Shown here: piece by piece, positions 31,631-41,248 of the stretch
Position numbering within the stretch: position 1 is the stretch's first letter
How the letters are laid out: every line of letters starts with the position of its first letter
Source: Rhizobium sp. BK251
GTDB taxonomy: Bacteria; Pseudomonadota; Alphaproteobacteria; Rhizobiales; Rhizobiaceae
NCBI RefSeq assembly: GCF_004345245.1
Contig: NZ_SLUQ01000007.1
Span: 62,001 to 126,000, forward strand
Direction: 5' to 3'
Length of the DNA: 64,000 nucleotides
Position numbers and translations under genes: made by a program
The notes under the pieces: generated by a model
What the model saw: only the letters and a program-made list of their open reading frames with translations
Database searches by the model: none
Told to the model about the DNA's origin: nothing

Positions 31631-32575
31631 ATGAGCATTGCGTTCACATTTCCCGGCCAGGGCAGCCAGGCTGTCGGCATGGGCAGGGATCTCGCGGATG
31701 CCTTTTCGGAGGCCAAAGCGGTCTTCGAAGAGGTGGATGAGGCGCTCGGCGAAAAGCTCTCCGACATCATATTCAACGGTCCGGAAGAGCCCCTGACGCT
31801 CACGGCGAACGCGCAGCCGGCGCTTATGGCGGTTTCGATGGCCGTGATCCGGGTGCTGCAGGCAAGAGGCCTCGATCTGAAGGCCAAGGTGTCTTTCGTG
31901 GCGGGGCACTCCCTCGGCGAATATTCTGCGCTCTGTGCCGCCGGCACGTTCTCGCTTGCCGATACCGCGCGCCTGTTGCGCATCCGCGGCAACGCCATGC
32001 AGGCCGCGGTGCCTGCCGGCAAGGGCGCGATGGCGGCCATCATCGGCCTCGAACATGCCGACGTCGCAGCCGTCTGCATAGAGGCCTCCGCGCTCGGCTC
32101 CTGCCAGATCGCCAACGATAATGGCGGCGGCCAGCTTGTGATCTCCGGCGAGAAGGCGGCGGTCGAGCAGGCGGCGGCACTCGCAACCGACAGGGGCGCC
32201 AAGCGGGCGATCCTTCTCCCCGTCTCCGCACCCTTCCACTCGACGCTGATGGCCCCGGCGGCTATCGCGATGAAGGAGGCGCTTGCGAGCGTCAAGAAAT
32301 CCGATCCTGTCGTGCCGCTGATCGCAAACGTGCGCGCAGCACCGGTCTCGGCCGGTTCCGAAATCGCCGAGCTCCTCGTCGAGCAGGTGACCGGCCAGGT
32401 TCGCTGGCGCGAGACCGTGGAGTGGTTTGCCGCCAACGATGTGACAACATTGTATGAAATCGGTGCCGGCAAGGTGCTGACGGGTCTTGCCCGCCGCATC
32501 GACAAGTCCGTAACCGGGATCGCAGTCAACGGACCGGCCGATATCGAGGCTGCACTAGCAAGCCTGCTCGGTTGA
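31631..32575 (+). CDS. fabD: Malonyl-CoA:ACP transacylase
   Basis: A 314-residue enzyme that loads malonate onto acyl carrier protein for fatty-acid synthesis. The nucleophile is Ser94 in AGHSLGEYSA; the N-terminal TFPGQGSQ and the downstream catalytic His in PVSAPFHS are intact. ATG 31631 starts at the family N-terminus; an upstream in-frame ATG at 31595 adds a polar leader. It heads fabD-fabG-acpP-fabF. Confidence 0.96.
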   Translation: MSIAFTFPGQGSQAVGMGRDLADAFSEAKAVFEEVDEALGEKLSDIIFNGPEEPLTLTANAQPALMAVSMAVIRVLQARGLDLKAKVSFVAGHSLGEYSALCAAGTFSLADTARLLRIRGNAMQAAVPAGKGAMAAIIGLEHADVAAVCIEASALGSCQIANDNGGGQLVISGEKAAVEQAAALATDRGAKRAILLPVSAPFHSTLMAPAAIAMKEALASVKKSDPVVPLIANVRAAPVSAGSEIAELLVEQVTGQVRWRETVEWFAANDVTTLYEIGAGKVLTGLARRIDKSVTGIAVNGPADIEAALASLLG

Positions 32576-32606
32576 GCCTGGACTTTTGGAACAAGGATCT
32601 ACTCAA

Positions 32607-33344
32607 ATGTTTGATTTGACGGGCCGCAAGGCACTCGTGACGGGGGCAACTGGCGGGATCGGCGAGGAAATCGTCCGCCTCCTGCACAAGCAGGGAGCCA
32701 TCGTCGGCCTGCACGGAACCCGGGTCGAGAAGCTGGAGGCGCTGGCCGATGAACTGGGCGATCGCGTCAAGCTCTTCCCGGCCAACCTTTCGGATCGCGA
32801 CGAAGTCAAGGCGCTCGGCGCCAAAGCCGAGGCCGAGCTCGAAGGCGTGGATATCCTCGTCAACAACGCCGGCATCACTAAGGACGGTCTCTTCGTGCGC
32901 ATGAGCGACGAGGATTGGGACAACGTGCTGGAAGTCAACCTGACATCCGCCTTCCGCCTGACCCGTGAACTGACGCATCCGATGATGCGCCGCCGCTATG
33001 GCCGCATCATCAGCATCACGTCCGTGGTCGCGGTCACCGGCAATCCCGGCCAGGCGAACTATTGCGCCTCGAAGGCCGGCATGATCGGTTTCACCAAGTC
33101 GCTGGCGCAGGAAATTGCGACGCGCAACGTGACCGTCAACTGCGTGGCGCCGGGATTCATCGAATCCGCCATGACCGGAAAACTCAACGACAAGCAGAAA
33201 GAAGCGATCATGGGGGCAATTCCCATGCGGCGCATGGGAACCGGCGCCGAAGTGGCATCCGCGGTTGCCTATCTTGCTTCAAGCGAGGCCGGCTACATGA
33301 CGGGCCAGACTCTGCACGTCAACGGCGGCATGGCGATGATCTGA
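32607..33344 (+). CDS. fabG: 3-oxoacyl-ACP reductase
   Basis: A 245-residue SDR that reduces 3-ketoacyl-ACP with NADPH. Cofactor motif TGATGGIG (12-19), NNAG (86-89), catalytic Ser139, Tyr152 and Lys156 are all present. ATG 32607 follows AAGGAT; it is 31 bp after fabD. A weak terminator lies just after the stop. Confidence 0.96.
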   Translation: MFDLTGRKALVTGATGGIGEEIVRLLHKQGAIVGLHGTRVEKLEALADELGDRVKLFPANLSDRDEVKALGAKAEAELEGVDILVNNAGITKDGLFVRMSDEDWDNVLEVNLTSAFRLTRELTHPMMRRRYGRIISITSVVAVTGNPGQANYCASKAGMIGFTKSLAQEIATRNVTVNCVAPGFIESAMTGKLNDKQKEAIMGAIPMRRMGTGAEVASAVAYLASSEAGYMTGQTLHVNGGMAMI

Positions 33345-33352
33345 ACGGAAAA

Positions 33353-33372
33353 GACCGGGCACGGTCGTTTTT
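33353..33372 (+). terminator. Weak terminator after fabG
   Basis: A short stem GACCG/CGGTC with loop GGCA is followed by GTTTTT. The 5-bp stem suggests partial termination, separating fabDG from acpP transcription. The remaining 260 bp to acpP probably carries the acpP promoter. Confidence 0.5.
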
Positions 33373-33633
33373 CGTTCGAATACCATGTTGAGCAATCGTT
33401 TACGGTTGATTTTCTGGCTTTGCGGCAGAGATAAACCGTGTTAAGCGGGCCATGACTGTGAACAGTCGTCCCGAATATGAAGACGGGCCGATCAGCCATT
33501 TAGGCTGGGCCATCTCAAGGCCGGGTTGAACGGGTTTGCCAGCGGTGCCGGGGCTTTTGCGGCGCTGCAGGCTTCAACAGGGTAGGGATGCTAGAGGGCA
33601 TTCTGATCAGGATATAAGGTCGAGGAAACCGAC

Positions 33634-33870
33634 ATGAGCGATATCGCGGAACGCGTGAAGAAAATTGTTATTGATCATCTTGGCGTCGATGCCGACAAGG
33701 TTGTTGAAAGCGCAAGCTTTATCGACGACCTCGGTGCCGACTCCCTCGATACCGTCGAACTGGTCATGGCCTTCGAAGAAGAATTCGGTGTTGAAATTCC
33801 CGATGACGCTGCCGACTCCATTCTGACGGTTGGCGACGCTGTGAAGTTCATTGAAAAGGCCCAGGCTTAA
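33634..33870 (+). CDS. acpP: Acyl carrier protein
   Basis: A 78-residue, strongly acidic ACP. Ser37 in GADSLDTVEL is the site for the 4'-phosphopantetheine arm that carries growing acyl chains. ATG 33634 follows GAGGA. It is flanked by its own terminator at 33890-33916 and a long leader region, consistent with separate, high-level expression as known for acpP. Confidence 0.98.
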   Translation: MSDIAERVKKIVIDHLGVDADKVVESASFIDDLGADSLDTVELVMAFEEEFGVEIPDDAADSILTVGDAVKFIEKAQA

Positions 33871-33889
33871 TAGCTGGTGGTTTAGAAGC

Positions 33890-33916
33890 GGCGGGCTCAT
33901 GGAGTCCGCCCTTTTT
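33890..33916 (+). terminator. Terminator between acpP and fabF
   Basis: Nine-bp stem GGCGGGCTC/GAGTCCGCC (one G-U pair), loop ATG, then CTTTTT. It starts 20 bp after the acpP stop and would limit read-through into fabF. Confidence 0.75.
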
Positions 33917-33981
33917 CGTTCGCCCATGCGAACTGGCTTTTCCATAATGCAGATGCGAATGATAGACGGGGGTTACGGGCG

Positions 33982-35244
33982 ATGAGACGTGTCGTTATCA
34001 CCGGTACCGGCATGGTATCACCTTTGGGATGCGGGACGGAAGCGACCTGGTCGCGCTTGCTTGCGGGTCAGAGCGGAGCCCGGCTCGTTACCGAATTCGA
34101 GGTCGAGGACCTTGCCGCGAAGATCGCGTGTCGCATTCCCGTTGGCGATGGCACCGACGGCACCTTCAATCCCGACGATTGGATGGAGCCGAAGGAACAG
34201 CGCAAGGTAGACCCCTTCATCATCTACGGCATGGCGGCCGCTGATATGGCGCTCAACGATGCCGGCTGGCATCCGGAGAGCGACGAGGACCAGATCGCCA
34301 CCGGCGTCCTGATCGGATCCGGCATCGGCGGCATCGAGGGTATTGTCGAGGCGGGCTATACGCTCCGCGACAAGGGCCCGCGCCGTATTTCCCCCTTCTT
34401 CATCCCCGGCCGCTTGATCAATCTCGTGTCGGGACAGGTTTCGATCCGGCACAAGCTGCGCGGCCCGAACCATTCAGTCGTGACGGCATGCTCGACCGGT
34501 GCTCATGCCATCGGTGACGCGTCACGTCTGATCGCGCTCGGCGACGCGGACGTCATGGTCGCGGGCGGCACCGAGTCTCCGGTCAGCCGCATTTCGCTCG
34601 CGGGCTTCGCAGCCTGCAAGGCGCTGTCCACGGATCGCAACGACGAACCCACGAAGGCATCGCGCCCCTATGACCGCGACCGCGACGGTTTCGTCATGGG
34701 CGAGGGCGCCGGCATCGTCGTTCTTGAAGAGCTCGAACATGCCAAGGCGCGCGGCGCGAAGATCTACGCCGAAATCGTCGGCTACGGACTTTCCGGCGAC
34801 GCCTATCACATCACCGCTCCCTCGGAGGATGGCGACGGCGCATTCCGCTGCATGACCGCCGCCCTCAAGCGCGCAGGGCTTACGCCTGCCGACGTCGACT
34901 ACATCAATGCACATGGCACTTCGACCATGGCCGACACGATCGAGCTCGGCGCTGTTGAGCGCCTGGTCGGCAACGCTGCTTCGAAGATTTCCATGTCTTC
35001 GACGAAGTCCGCGATAGGTCACCTTCTTGGCGCCGCCGGAGCGGTCGAAGCGATCTTCTCTGCGCTTGCGATTCGCGACAACATCGCGCCGCCGACGCTC
35101 AACCTCGACAATCCCGAGCGGGAAACTGCAATCGATCTCGTCCCGCACCAAGCTCGCAAGCGTGAGATAAACGTGGCACTGTCGAATTCATTCGGATTCG
35201 GTGGCACGAATGCTTCGCTGGTATTGCGGCGCTATCAGGCGTAA
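33982..35244 (+). CDS. fabF: 3-oxoacyl-ACP synthase II
   Basis: A 420-residue condensing enzyme that elongates acyl-ACP with malonyl-ACP. The Cys-His-His triad is Cys170 (TACSTGAHA), His311 (NAHGTSTMADT) and His347 (KSAIGHLLGAAG). N-terminus MRRVVITGTGMVSPLG is the family's. The gene follows the acpP terminator by 65 bp and precedes mltG by about 120 bp. Confidence 0.97.
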   Translation: MRRVVITGTGMVSPLGCGTEATWSRLLAGQSGARLVTEFEVEDLAAKIACRIPVGDGTDGTFNPDDWMEPKEQRKVDPFIIYGMAAADMALNDAGWHPESDEDQIATGVLIGSGIGGIEGIVEAGYTLRDKGPRRISPFFIPGRLINLVSGQVSIRHKLRGPNHSVVTACSTGAHAIGDASRLIALGDADVMVAGGTESPVSRISLAGFAACKALSTDRNDEPTKASRPYDRDRDGFVMGEGAGIVVLEELEHAKARGAKIYAEIVGYGLSGDAYHITAPSEDGDGAFRCMTAALKRAGLTPADVDYINAHGTSTMADTIELGAVERLVGNAASKISMSSTKSAIGHLLGAAGAVEAIFSALAIRDNIAPPTLNLDNPERETAIDLVPHQARKREINVALSNSFGFGGTNASLVLRRYQA

Positions 35245-35366
35245 CCAACGCTTCCGTTTCGTGGAATCCGGCAGACCTTGCCGGGTCGCGCATTGTCTCC
35301 TGTACCTGTTTTTGCCGTATTGCTTGTTAAAAGAGCATGCGATGCCAAGATTAAGAAGGATTGCCG

Positions 35367-36587
35367 GTGAGCGATACGAACCAGAGCAGCGGGCTATCTA
35401 ACGGCCAGGAAGGCCAAGCCGCGCAGAAGGGGCCGATCATACCAAAATCGGCCAATGAAGCGTTGCGCCCGGAGCGGGTGCCCGAGCCGCCGAAGCGTTC
35501 GAAAAAAGCGCGCAGCCAGATCGTCATCTTCCTCAATTTTCTGATGAGCCTTGTTGTGCTCGTCACCGCTCTTTCTCTCATCGGCTTCTACTACGCAACT
35601 TCGACCTATAGGTCGCCGGGTCCGCTGGCGACAAACACCAACTTCATCGTGCGCAGCGGCGCCGGGCTTTCCGAAATTTCCACGAACCTGGAGCGGAACG
35701 GCATCGTTAGCGACGCCCGGATTTTCCGTTACCTGACGGCAACGCATCTTGCGGATGGCGCAACGCTCAAGGCGGGCGAGTACGAGATCAAGGCCGGGGC
35801 TTCCATGAATGACATCATGGAACTCCTGAAGTCCGGCAAGTCGATCCTGTACTCCGTCTCGTTTCCCGAGGGCCTGACCGTTCGGCAGATGTTCAACAGG
35901 CTCGCGAACGACCCGGTGCTCGAGGGAGACGTGCCGTCGCAGATGCCCGCCGAGGGCAGCCTGCGTCCTGACACCTACAAGTTCTCCCGCGGCACCAAGC
36001 GCGCGGAGATCGTGCAGCAGATGGCGGCTGCGCAGGAGAGGTTGTTGGACCAGATCTGGGAGAAGCGTGATCCTGACCTGCAGGTGGCCAGCAAGTCGGA
36101 ACTTCTGGTCCTTGCGTCGATCGTCGAGAAGGAAACCGGAGTGCCGGACGAGCGCGCGCATGTCGCCTCCGTCTTCCTGAACCGCTTGGGCAAGGGCATG
36201 CGCCTGCAATCCGACCCGACGATCATCTACGGCCTCTTCGGCGGCGACGGTAAGCCGAGCGATCGGCCGATCTACCAGTCGGATTTGAAGAAGGACACGC
36301 CCTACAATACCTACATGAATAAGGGCCTTCCCCCGACGCCTATTGCCAATCCGGGACGGGATGCGCTGGAGGCTGTCGCCAATCCCTGGAAGACGCAGGA
36401 TCTCTACTTCGTCGCGGACGGAACGGGCGGGCATGTATTTGCCGCCACGCTCGAAGAGCACAACGCCAACGTCCGGCGCTGGCGCAAGCTCGAGGCGGAA
36501 AAGGGCGCCAATCCGGATATCGCTGTTGATGGCCAGCCGGAGGCCGAACCCGACAACGCCGTCATCAAGAAGAAGCGCACGAACTGA
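35367..36587 (+). CDS. mltG: Endolytic murein transglycosylase MltG
   Basis: A 406-residue inner-membrane protein (YceG family) that cuts nascent peptidoglycan strands and so sets glycan length. A cytosolic Lys/Pro-rich tail (1-50) precedes one transmembrane helix (about 51-75); the periplasmic part holds a LysM-like region and the catalytic Glu in LASIVEKETG, then the YNTY and LPPTPIANPG conserved segments. The start is GTG 35367 with AAGGA six bases upstream; TTG 35361 is an alternative. yicC starts 15 bp after the stop. Confidence 0.95.
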   Translation: MSDTNQSSGLSNGQEGQAAQKGPIIPKSANEALRPERVPEPPKRSKKARSQIVIFLNFLMSLVVLVTALSLIGFYYATSTYRSPGPLATNTNFIVRSGAGLSEISTNLERNGIVSDARIFRYLTATHLADGATLKAGEYEIKAGASMNDIMELLKSGKSILYSVSFPEGLTVRQMFNRLANDPVLEGDVPSQMPAEGSLRPDTYKFSRGTKRAEIVQQMAAAQERLLDQIWEKRDPDLQVASKSELLVLASIVEKETGVPDERAHVASVFLNRLGKGMRLQSDPTIIYGLFGGDGKPSDRPIYQSDLKKDTPYNTYMNKGLPPTPIANPGRDALEAVANPWKTQDLYFVADGTGGHVFAATLEEHNANVRRWRKLEAEKGANPDIAVDGQPEAEPDNAVIKKKRTN

Positions 36588-36601
36588 CCTCGGAGGCATC
36601 A

Positions 36602-37489
36602 ATGGCACTGCAGTCCATGACCGGGTTTGCCCGGCAGGAGGGAACGAGCGGCCGTTACCGCTGGGCCTGGGAATTGCGCTCTGTGAACGGCAAGGGCTTC
36701 GACCTCCGCCTTCGCCTGCCCTCGGGGCTCGAGCGCCTTGAGGCCGAGGTGCGGCGTCTTGCCTCCGAACAATTCAGCCGCGGCAATCTTCAGGCGACGC
36801 TCTCCGTCTCTGCCGGCGAGAGCCGTTTCGAAGCGGTGTTGAATCAGGAAGCGCTTGCCGCGGTACTTGCCATGCGAGACCAGCTCGGTGGTCTGATCGA
36901 TCCTGCGCCTTTGCGTCTCGACACGCTCCTCGGCGTTCGTGGCCTTGTGGAATTTCGCGAGGCTGAGGAGAGCGAGGAAGCGATGGCTGCGCGCGACGCG
37001 TCGATCCTCGAGGGGGTTCGGGTCGCGCTTCACGACTTGAGGCAGATGCGTCAGGGCGAGGGGCGGGCACTTGAACAGATATTGCTCGACCATGTCGCAA
37101 CGATCGAGAGGCTGACGCAGGTCGTCGAACGTGATCCGTCGCGCGCTCCTCAGGAGATCGCGGTCCGGCTGGCGGCGCAAATTGCCCTGCTGACGGATGG
37201 CACGGCCGGATTGGACCGTGATCGACTTCACGCCGAGGCTGCGTTGCTTGCAACCAAGGCCGACCTGCGGGAGGAGGTCGATCGTTTGAAGGCGCACGTC
37301 GCGGCTGCGCGCGAATTGTTGTCGAAGGGTGGCCCGGTCGGGCGGAAGCTTGATTTCCTTGCACAGGAATTTAACCGGGAATCGAATACTATCTGTTCCA
37401 AGTCGAATGCCGCTGCCGTGACGACCGCGGGGATCGAACTCAAGGTCGTCATCGACCAGTTCCGTGAACAGGTGCAGAATCTGGAGTAG
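36602..37489 (+). CDS. yicC: YicC/YloC family endoribonuclease
   Basis: A 295-residue protein with the invariant start MALQSMTGFAR and ELRSVNGKGFDLRLRLP, and the C-terminal segment KLDFLAQEFNRESNTICSKS with conserved acidic residues. E. coli YicC is reported as an endoribonuclease acting on small RNAs such as RyhB. It is 3 bp upstream of gmk, a common neighbourhood, and most likely in one operon with mltG and gmk. Confidence 0.94.
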   Translation: MALQSMTGFARQEGTSGRYRWAWELRSVNGKGFDLRLRLPSGLERLEAEVRRLASEQFSRGNLQATLSVSAGESRFEAVLNQEALAAVLAMRDQLGGLIDPAPLRLDTLLGVRGLVEFREAEESEEAMAARDASILEGVRVALHDLRQMRQGEGRALEQILLDHVATIERLTQVVERDPSRAPQEIAVRLAAQIALLTDGTAGLDRDRLHAEAALLATKADLREEVDRLKAHVAAARELLSKGGPVGRKLDFLAQEFNRESNTICSKSNAAAVTTAGIELKVVIDQFREQVQNLE

Positions 37490-37492
37490 AAA

Positions 37493-38155
37493 ATGAGCCC
37501 GGCGACAGCCGCTCCGATCAAGATAGACCGTCGAGGCCTGATGCTCGTGATTTCGTCGCCCTCCGGCGCCGGAAAATCGACGATTGCCCGTACGCTTCTG
37601 GAAACGGACAAGGAAATCAGCCTGTCGGTGAGCGTGACCACGCGTCAGCGCCGGCCAAGCGAGATCGAAGGCGTCCACTATCATTTCAAAGGCATCCGCG
37701 AGTTCGAGCGCCTGCGGGATTCCGATCTGCTGCTGGAATGGGCAGAGGTACACGGCAATTTCTACGGTACGCCGCGTGAGCCGGTGGAAACTGCCATGGC
37801 CGAGGGACGCGACATGCTTTTCGATATCGATTGGCAGGGCGCCCAGCAGCTTCAGGAAAAGATGTCGGCCGACGTCGTCTCCGTCTTCATCCTTCCACCG
37901 ACGATGACGGAATTGCAATCGCGCCTGCATCGTCGCGCCGAGGATTCCGAGGCAGTGATCGCGACACGGCTGGCCAACTCGCGTGCGGAGATCGAGCACT
38001 GGCGGGAATATGACTATGTCATTGTCAACGACGACCTGAATACGGCATTCGAGGCCGTGCGGTCGATCGTCAGGGCGGAGCGCCTGCGCCGTGATCGGCG
38101 TCACGGCATTTTCGACTTCGTGCGCGGTCTCGTCGAAGAGAACCCGAAGCTCTAG
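37493..38155 (+). CDS. gmk: Guanylate kinase
   Basis: A 220-residue kinase converting GMP to GDP with ATP. P-loop SSPSGAGKST at residues 21-30, the GMP-binding SVTTRQRRPSEIEGVHYHF segment, and Walker B-like DMLFDIDWQGAQQL are present. The N-terminal 14 residues are extra but short. Convergent with rsmA, with 40 bp between stops and no clear terminator. Confidence 0.97.
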   Translation: MSPATAAPIKIDRRGLMLVISSPSGAGKSTIARTLLETDKEISLSVSVTTRQRRPSEIEGVHYHFKGIREFERLRDSDLLLEWAEVHGNFYGTPREPVETAMAEGRDMLFDIDWQGAQQLQEKMSADVVSVFILPPTMTELQSRLHRRAEDSEAVIATRLANSRAEIEHWREYDYVIVNDDLNTAFEAVRSIVRAERLRRDRRHGIFDFVRGLVEENPKL

Positions 38156-38195
38156 ACGGTTTGCACCTGGCCGTGACTGGCGCTGGTTGGGTTGG

Positions 38196-39023
38196 TCAGA
38201 GGCAGTTCGCGAGCCGGCAGAATTCTTCCACCGAAAGCGTCTCCGCGCGCCGCGCTGGATCGATGCCGGCTTTCACGAGCAGGCTCTCTCCGCCAAGCGA
38301 CTTCAAGCTCTGTCGCAACATCTTGCGGCGCTGCCCGAAGGCGGCCTGCGTCACCCTCTCAAGATTTGCGACCGCGCAAGGGATCGGATTCTCCCTTGGC
38401 GTCAGATGCACCACTGTCGAGGTAACCTTGGGCGGCGGCGTGAAGGCCTGAGGTGGCACGTCGAAGGCCATGTGCGCCTCCGTACGCCAACCTGTGAGCA
38501 CGCCAAGACGGCCGTAGTGGTCGTCGTCCTCCGAAGCGACGATACGCTCTCCTACTTCCTTCTGGAACATCAGGGTCATTGACTGCCAGAATGGAGGCCA
38601 GGCCTTCGGCAACAGCCAGTTGACCAACAGTTGCGTGCCAACATTGTAGGGCAGGTTGGCGATGATCTTGACCGGCCCCCCGGGCGCGAGCGCTTCGAAA
38701 TCGGTCTTCAGCGCGTCGCCTTCGATGACCTCCAGCCGGCCGGGATAATGATCGCCGATCTCCGCAAGAGCCGGCAGGCAGCGCGAATCCCTTTCGACTG
38801 CGACCACCTTGCTTGCGCCGAGCGCGAGGATGGCTCTTGTAAGGCCGCCGGGACCAGGCCCCACCTCGAAGACAGTCACGCCCTCGAGCGAACCTGCCGT
38901 CCGCGCGATCTTCTGTGTCAGGTTGAGGTCGAGGAGGAAGTTCTGGCCGAGCGCCTTGCGGGCGTCGAGCCCATGGCGCTGGATGACGTCGCGCAGGGGC
39001 GGCAGACCATCGAGCGCCGCCAT
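38196..39023 (-). CDS. rsmA: 16S rRNA (adenine1518-N6/adenine1519-N6)-dimethyltransferase
   Basis: A 275-residue KsgA methyltransferase that dimethylates two adjacent adenines in helix 45 of 16S rRNA late in 30S assembly. SAM motif FEVGPGPGGLT and the catalytic NLPYNVGT (motif IV) are intact. The ATG shares a base with the pdxA stop (TGATG), so translation is coupled. It ends the minus-strand lpt-surA-pdxA-rsmA series. Confidence 0.96.
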   Translation of the reverse strand: MAALDGLPPLRDVIQRHGLDARKALGQNFLLDLNLTQKIARTAGSLEGVTVFEVGPGPGGLTRAILALGASKVVAVERDSRCLPALAEIGDHYPGRLEVIEGDALKTDFEALAPGGPVKIIANLPYNVGTQLLVNWLLPKAWPPFWQSMTLMFQKEVGERIVASEDDDHYGRLGVLTGWRTEAHMAFDVPPQAFTPPPKVTSTVVHLTPRENPIPCAVANLERVTQAAFGQRRKMLRQSLKSLGGESLLVKAGIDPARRAETLSVEEFCRLANCL

Positions 39024-40048
39024 CAGTTGCCTTTGCCTGCGGAGCGGCCGACTTCGGCCGCGAGCCGCAGTGCGGCAACGAGGCTCGCCTCGCGCGCAAT
39101 ACCCTTGCCGGCGATGGCGAACGCGGTTCCGTGGTCGGGTGAAGTGCGGACGAAGGGCAGGCCGAGCGTTACATTGACGGATTCGTCGAAGCCCAGCGCC
39201 TTGGCCGGGATGAGCGCCTGGTCGTGATACATGCAGATGGCGACGTCATAGCGCCTGCGGGCGTCGTCATGGAACATGGTATCTGCGGGCAGGGGACCTA
39301 TGGCGTCGATCCCCTCCGCCCTGAGACGCTGGATGGCCGGGTGGACGATCTGCTGATCCTCCTTGCCGATAGCACCCTCTTCGCCTGCATGCGGATTGAG
39401 ACCCGCAACCGCCAACCGCGGCCGCGCAATCGCAAAGTTCTGCCTGAGATCCGCATCGGCGATGCGGCAGGTCTCGACGATGAGATCCTCTGTAAGCGCG
39501 TGCGGAACTTCACTGAGCGGAATATGGATCGTTACCGGAATGGCCTTGAGCTTCGGCCCGGCGAGCATCATCACGGGCCTGACGGGTCTTCCGGTTGCCC
39601 TTGACGCAAGATCGGCCAGGAATTCCGTATGGCCGGGAAAGCTGAACCCCGCAGCGTAGAGAACCGATTTCGCGATCGGGTTCGTAACGACTGCGGCGAC
39701 GTCGCCATTCATTGCTAACGCCACGGCCTTCTCGATGGCCGCGATCGTACCGCCCGCGGTCGCAACATGAGGCTCGCCGGCCACCACTGTAACCCCTGCC
39801 GAAACTGGCAAGATAGGCAGCGCTCGGGAAAAGACGGAGGCGGCCTCATCGCAGTCTGCCTCGCGCAGGGGCACATCGAGGTCGAGCAGGCGCGCACGGG
39901 CGGCCAGCACATCCGGATCGCCTATGAAAATGAAGGGAGGCAGCGCGAGTTCGTCGCGCCGCGTCCATGCAGCAAGAGTGATGTCAGGGCCTATGCCAGC
40001 CGGGTCGCCCTGGCTGAGCGCCAGCGGGCACAGGGAAGATGACGCCAT
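39023..40048 (-). CDS. pdxA: 4-hydroxythreonine-4-phosphate dehydrogenase
   Basis: A 341-residue enzyme of vitamin B6 synthesis; it oxidises 4-phosphohydroxy-L-threonine before ring formation with deoxyxylulose phosphate. The N-terminal LALSQGDPAGIGPDI, the metal-binding His of FPGHTEFLA, GLNPHAGE and the C-terminal MYHDQALIP are family landmarks. It lies 9 bp after the surA-like gene and overlaps rsmA, the same surA-pdxA-rsmA order as in E. coli. Confidence 0.96.
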   Translation of the reverse strand: MASSSLCPLALSQGDPAGIGPDITLAAWTRRDELALPPFIFIGDPDVLAARARLLDLDVPLREADCDEAASVFSRALPILPVSAGVTVVAGEPHVATAGGTIAAIEKAVALAMNGDVAAVVTNPIAKSVLYAAGFSFPGHTEFLADLASRATGRPVRPVMMLAGPKLKAIPVTIHIPLSEVPHALTEDLIVETCRIADADLRQNFAIARPRLAVAGLNPHAGEEGAIGKEDQQIVHPAIQRLRAEGIDAIGPLPADTMFHDDARRRYDVAICMYHDQALIPAKALGFDESVNVTLGLPFVRTSPDHGTAFAIAGKGIAREASLVAALRLAAEVGRSAGKGN

Positions 40049-40057
40049 GGCGGGGAA

Positions 40058-41005
40058 TCAGCGGTAAAGGATCTGCGCCTTCTTGCGCAGGTCCTCGATA
40101 TATTTCGCCGAGTTCGGATTGCCCTGTTCGGCCTTGCCCTTCTCCTTGCCAAGGTCCTCCTCGCGGAAGACCATCTCGGCGGCAACGTCGTCATTCACCT
40201 GGCGCTGCTTGCAGATGGCGAGATATTCCACGCCCCGGTCAGTGACGCGCGTGCCGGTCGTCGTTCCCTTCGCGCTGAGCACGAGATCCTTCCAGTCGCT
40301 CGGCAGCTCCGGAGCGAGTACGCGGCCAAGTTCGCGTATGGACACGTCACGCATTGTCGCGGCAAACACCTTTGCTTGGTCGCAACCGGGATACTTCGCT
40401 CGAGATGCCTCGGCCTCGGCCTTGCGCTTTGCCGTGATGGCATTCTTCTTCGCGGCAGGAATGACAAAGATGACCTGCTGCAGGATATACTCGGTCGTGA
40501 CCGGCTTCTCCTTGTTCTGGTTCATGCGCTCGACGAGCTGAGCGCTAGTGAGCCGGTTCGCCGAGCCGTAGCGCGCATTGACCGCGCGCGGCCAGCTCAT
40601 CGAGACGGCGATATAGTTCTTGAAATGGTCCGGCGTGACGCCCGACTGATCGAGAATCTTGTTGAGCTGCTCCGTGGTCATCTTGTTGTTCTGCGCGAAG
40701 CGCGCGTAGGCCGCATCTACGTCCTGGGTGCTGACGGACATGTGCAGGCGCGAAATCTCCTGGCGCTTGAGCGTCTCATCAATGAGCTGCTCTTCGGCGG
40801 TCTTGGCATCGGCCTTCTGGTGCTGGAGCCGCAGGAAGGCCGCGCGCTTTGCCACGTCGCCGCTCGTAATCGCAACATTGTTGACGACGGCCTTGACCTC
40901 GCTTGCCGCATACGCCGTACTACCAAGCGGTTCGACCACGGCCGTAAAGGCTAAAGCGGCGGCACCGGCAACGAGTGCCCGCATCGCTGACCTACCAGAA
41001 AGCAT
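40058..41005 (-). CDS. SurA-like periplasmic chaperone/peptidyl-prolyl isomerase
   Basis: A 315-residue exported protein: signal peptide to about residue 34 (cleavage near TAYA-ASE), a SurA N-terminal helical domain (VKAVVNNVAITSGDVAKRAAFLRLQ) and one parvulin-like region at about 165-270. The isomerase domain has lost much of the canonical parvulin signature, so chaperone activity is more likely than catalysis. SurA escorts outer-membrane proteins, including LptD, whose gene is upstream on the same strand. ATG 41005 follows AGGGG; TTG 41008 is also in frame. Confidence 0.85.
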   Translation of the reverse strand: MLSGRSAMRALVAGAAALAFTAVVEPLGSTAYAASEVKAVVNNVAITSGDVAKRAAFLRLQHQKADAKTAEEQLIDETLKRQEISRLHMSVSTQDVDAAYARFAQNNKMTTEQLNKILDQSGVTPDHFKNYIAVSMSWPRAVNARYGSANRLTSAQLVERMNQNKEKPVTTEYILQQVIFVIPAAKKNAITAKRKAEAEASRAKYPGCDQAKVFAATMRDVSIRELGRVLAPELPSDWKDLVLSAKGTTTGTRVTDRGVEYLAICKQRQVNDDVAAEMVFREEDLGKEKGKAEQGNPNSAKYIEDLRKKAQILYR

Positions 41006-41212
41006 CAATTACCCCTTCCCATTCGTGCAATGTCGCCCGACCCTGGTGAACATAGCTCTTCGCAAGTGCATCCGGCCGCCGATCGCAATATGCGGCGCCC
41101 AACTTGCCTAACATCTACCGCAGAGACTGTCTTTTGCACAATCCTTGAGGCAAAACAATGACAGTCGAAACCTTCGGCGTGGCAGACAGAAAGAGACCGT
41201 GGGAACACCAAC

Positions 41213-41239
41213 CAAGAAAGGTCGCGCAAGCGCGCGACC
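41213..41239 (-). terminator. Terminator after lptD
   Basis: Eight-bp stem GGTCGCGC/GCGCGACC with a 4-base loop (41220-41239), then TTTCTTGG on the minus strand. It begins 10 bp after the lptD stop and separates lptFGD from surA-pdxA-rsmA. Confidence 0.65.
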
Positions 41240-41248
41240 CTATTCTTG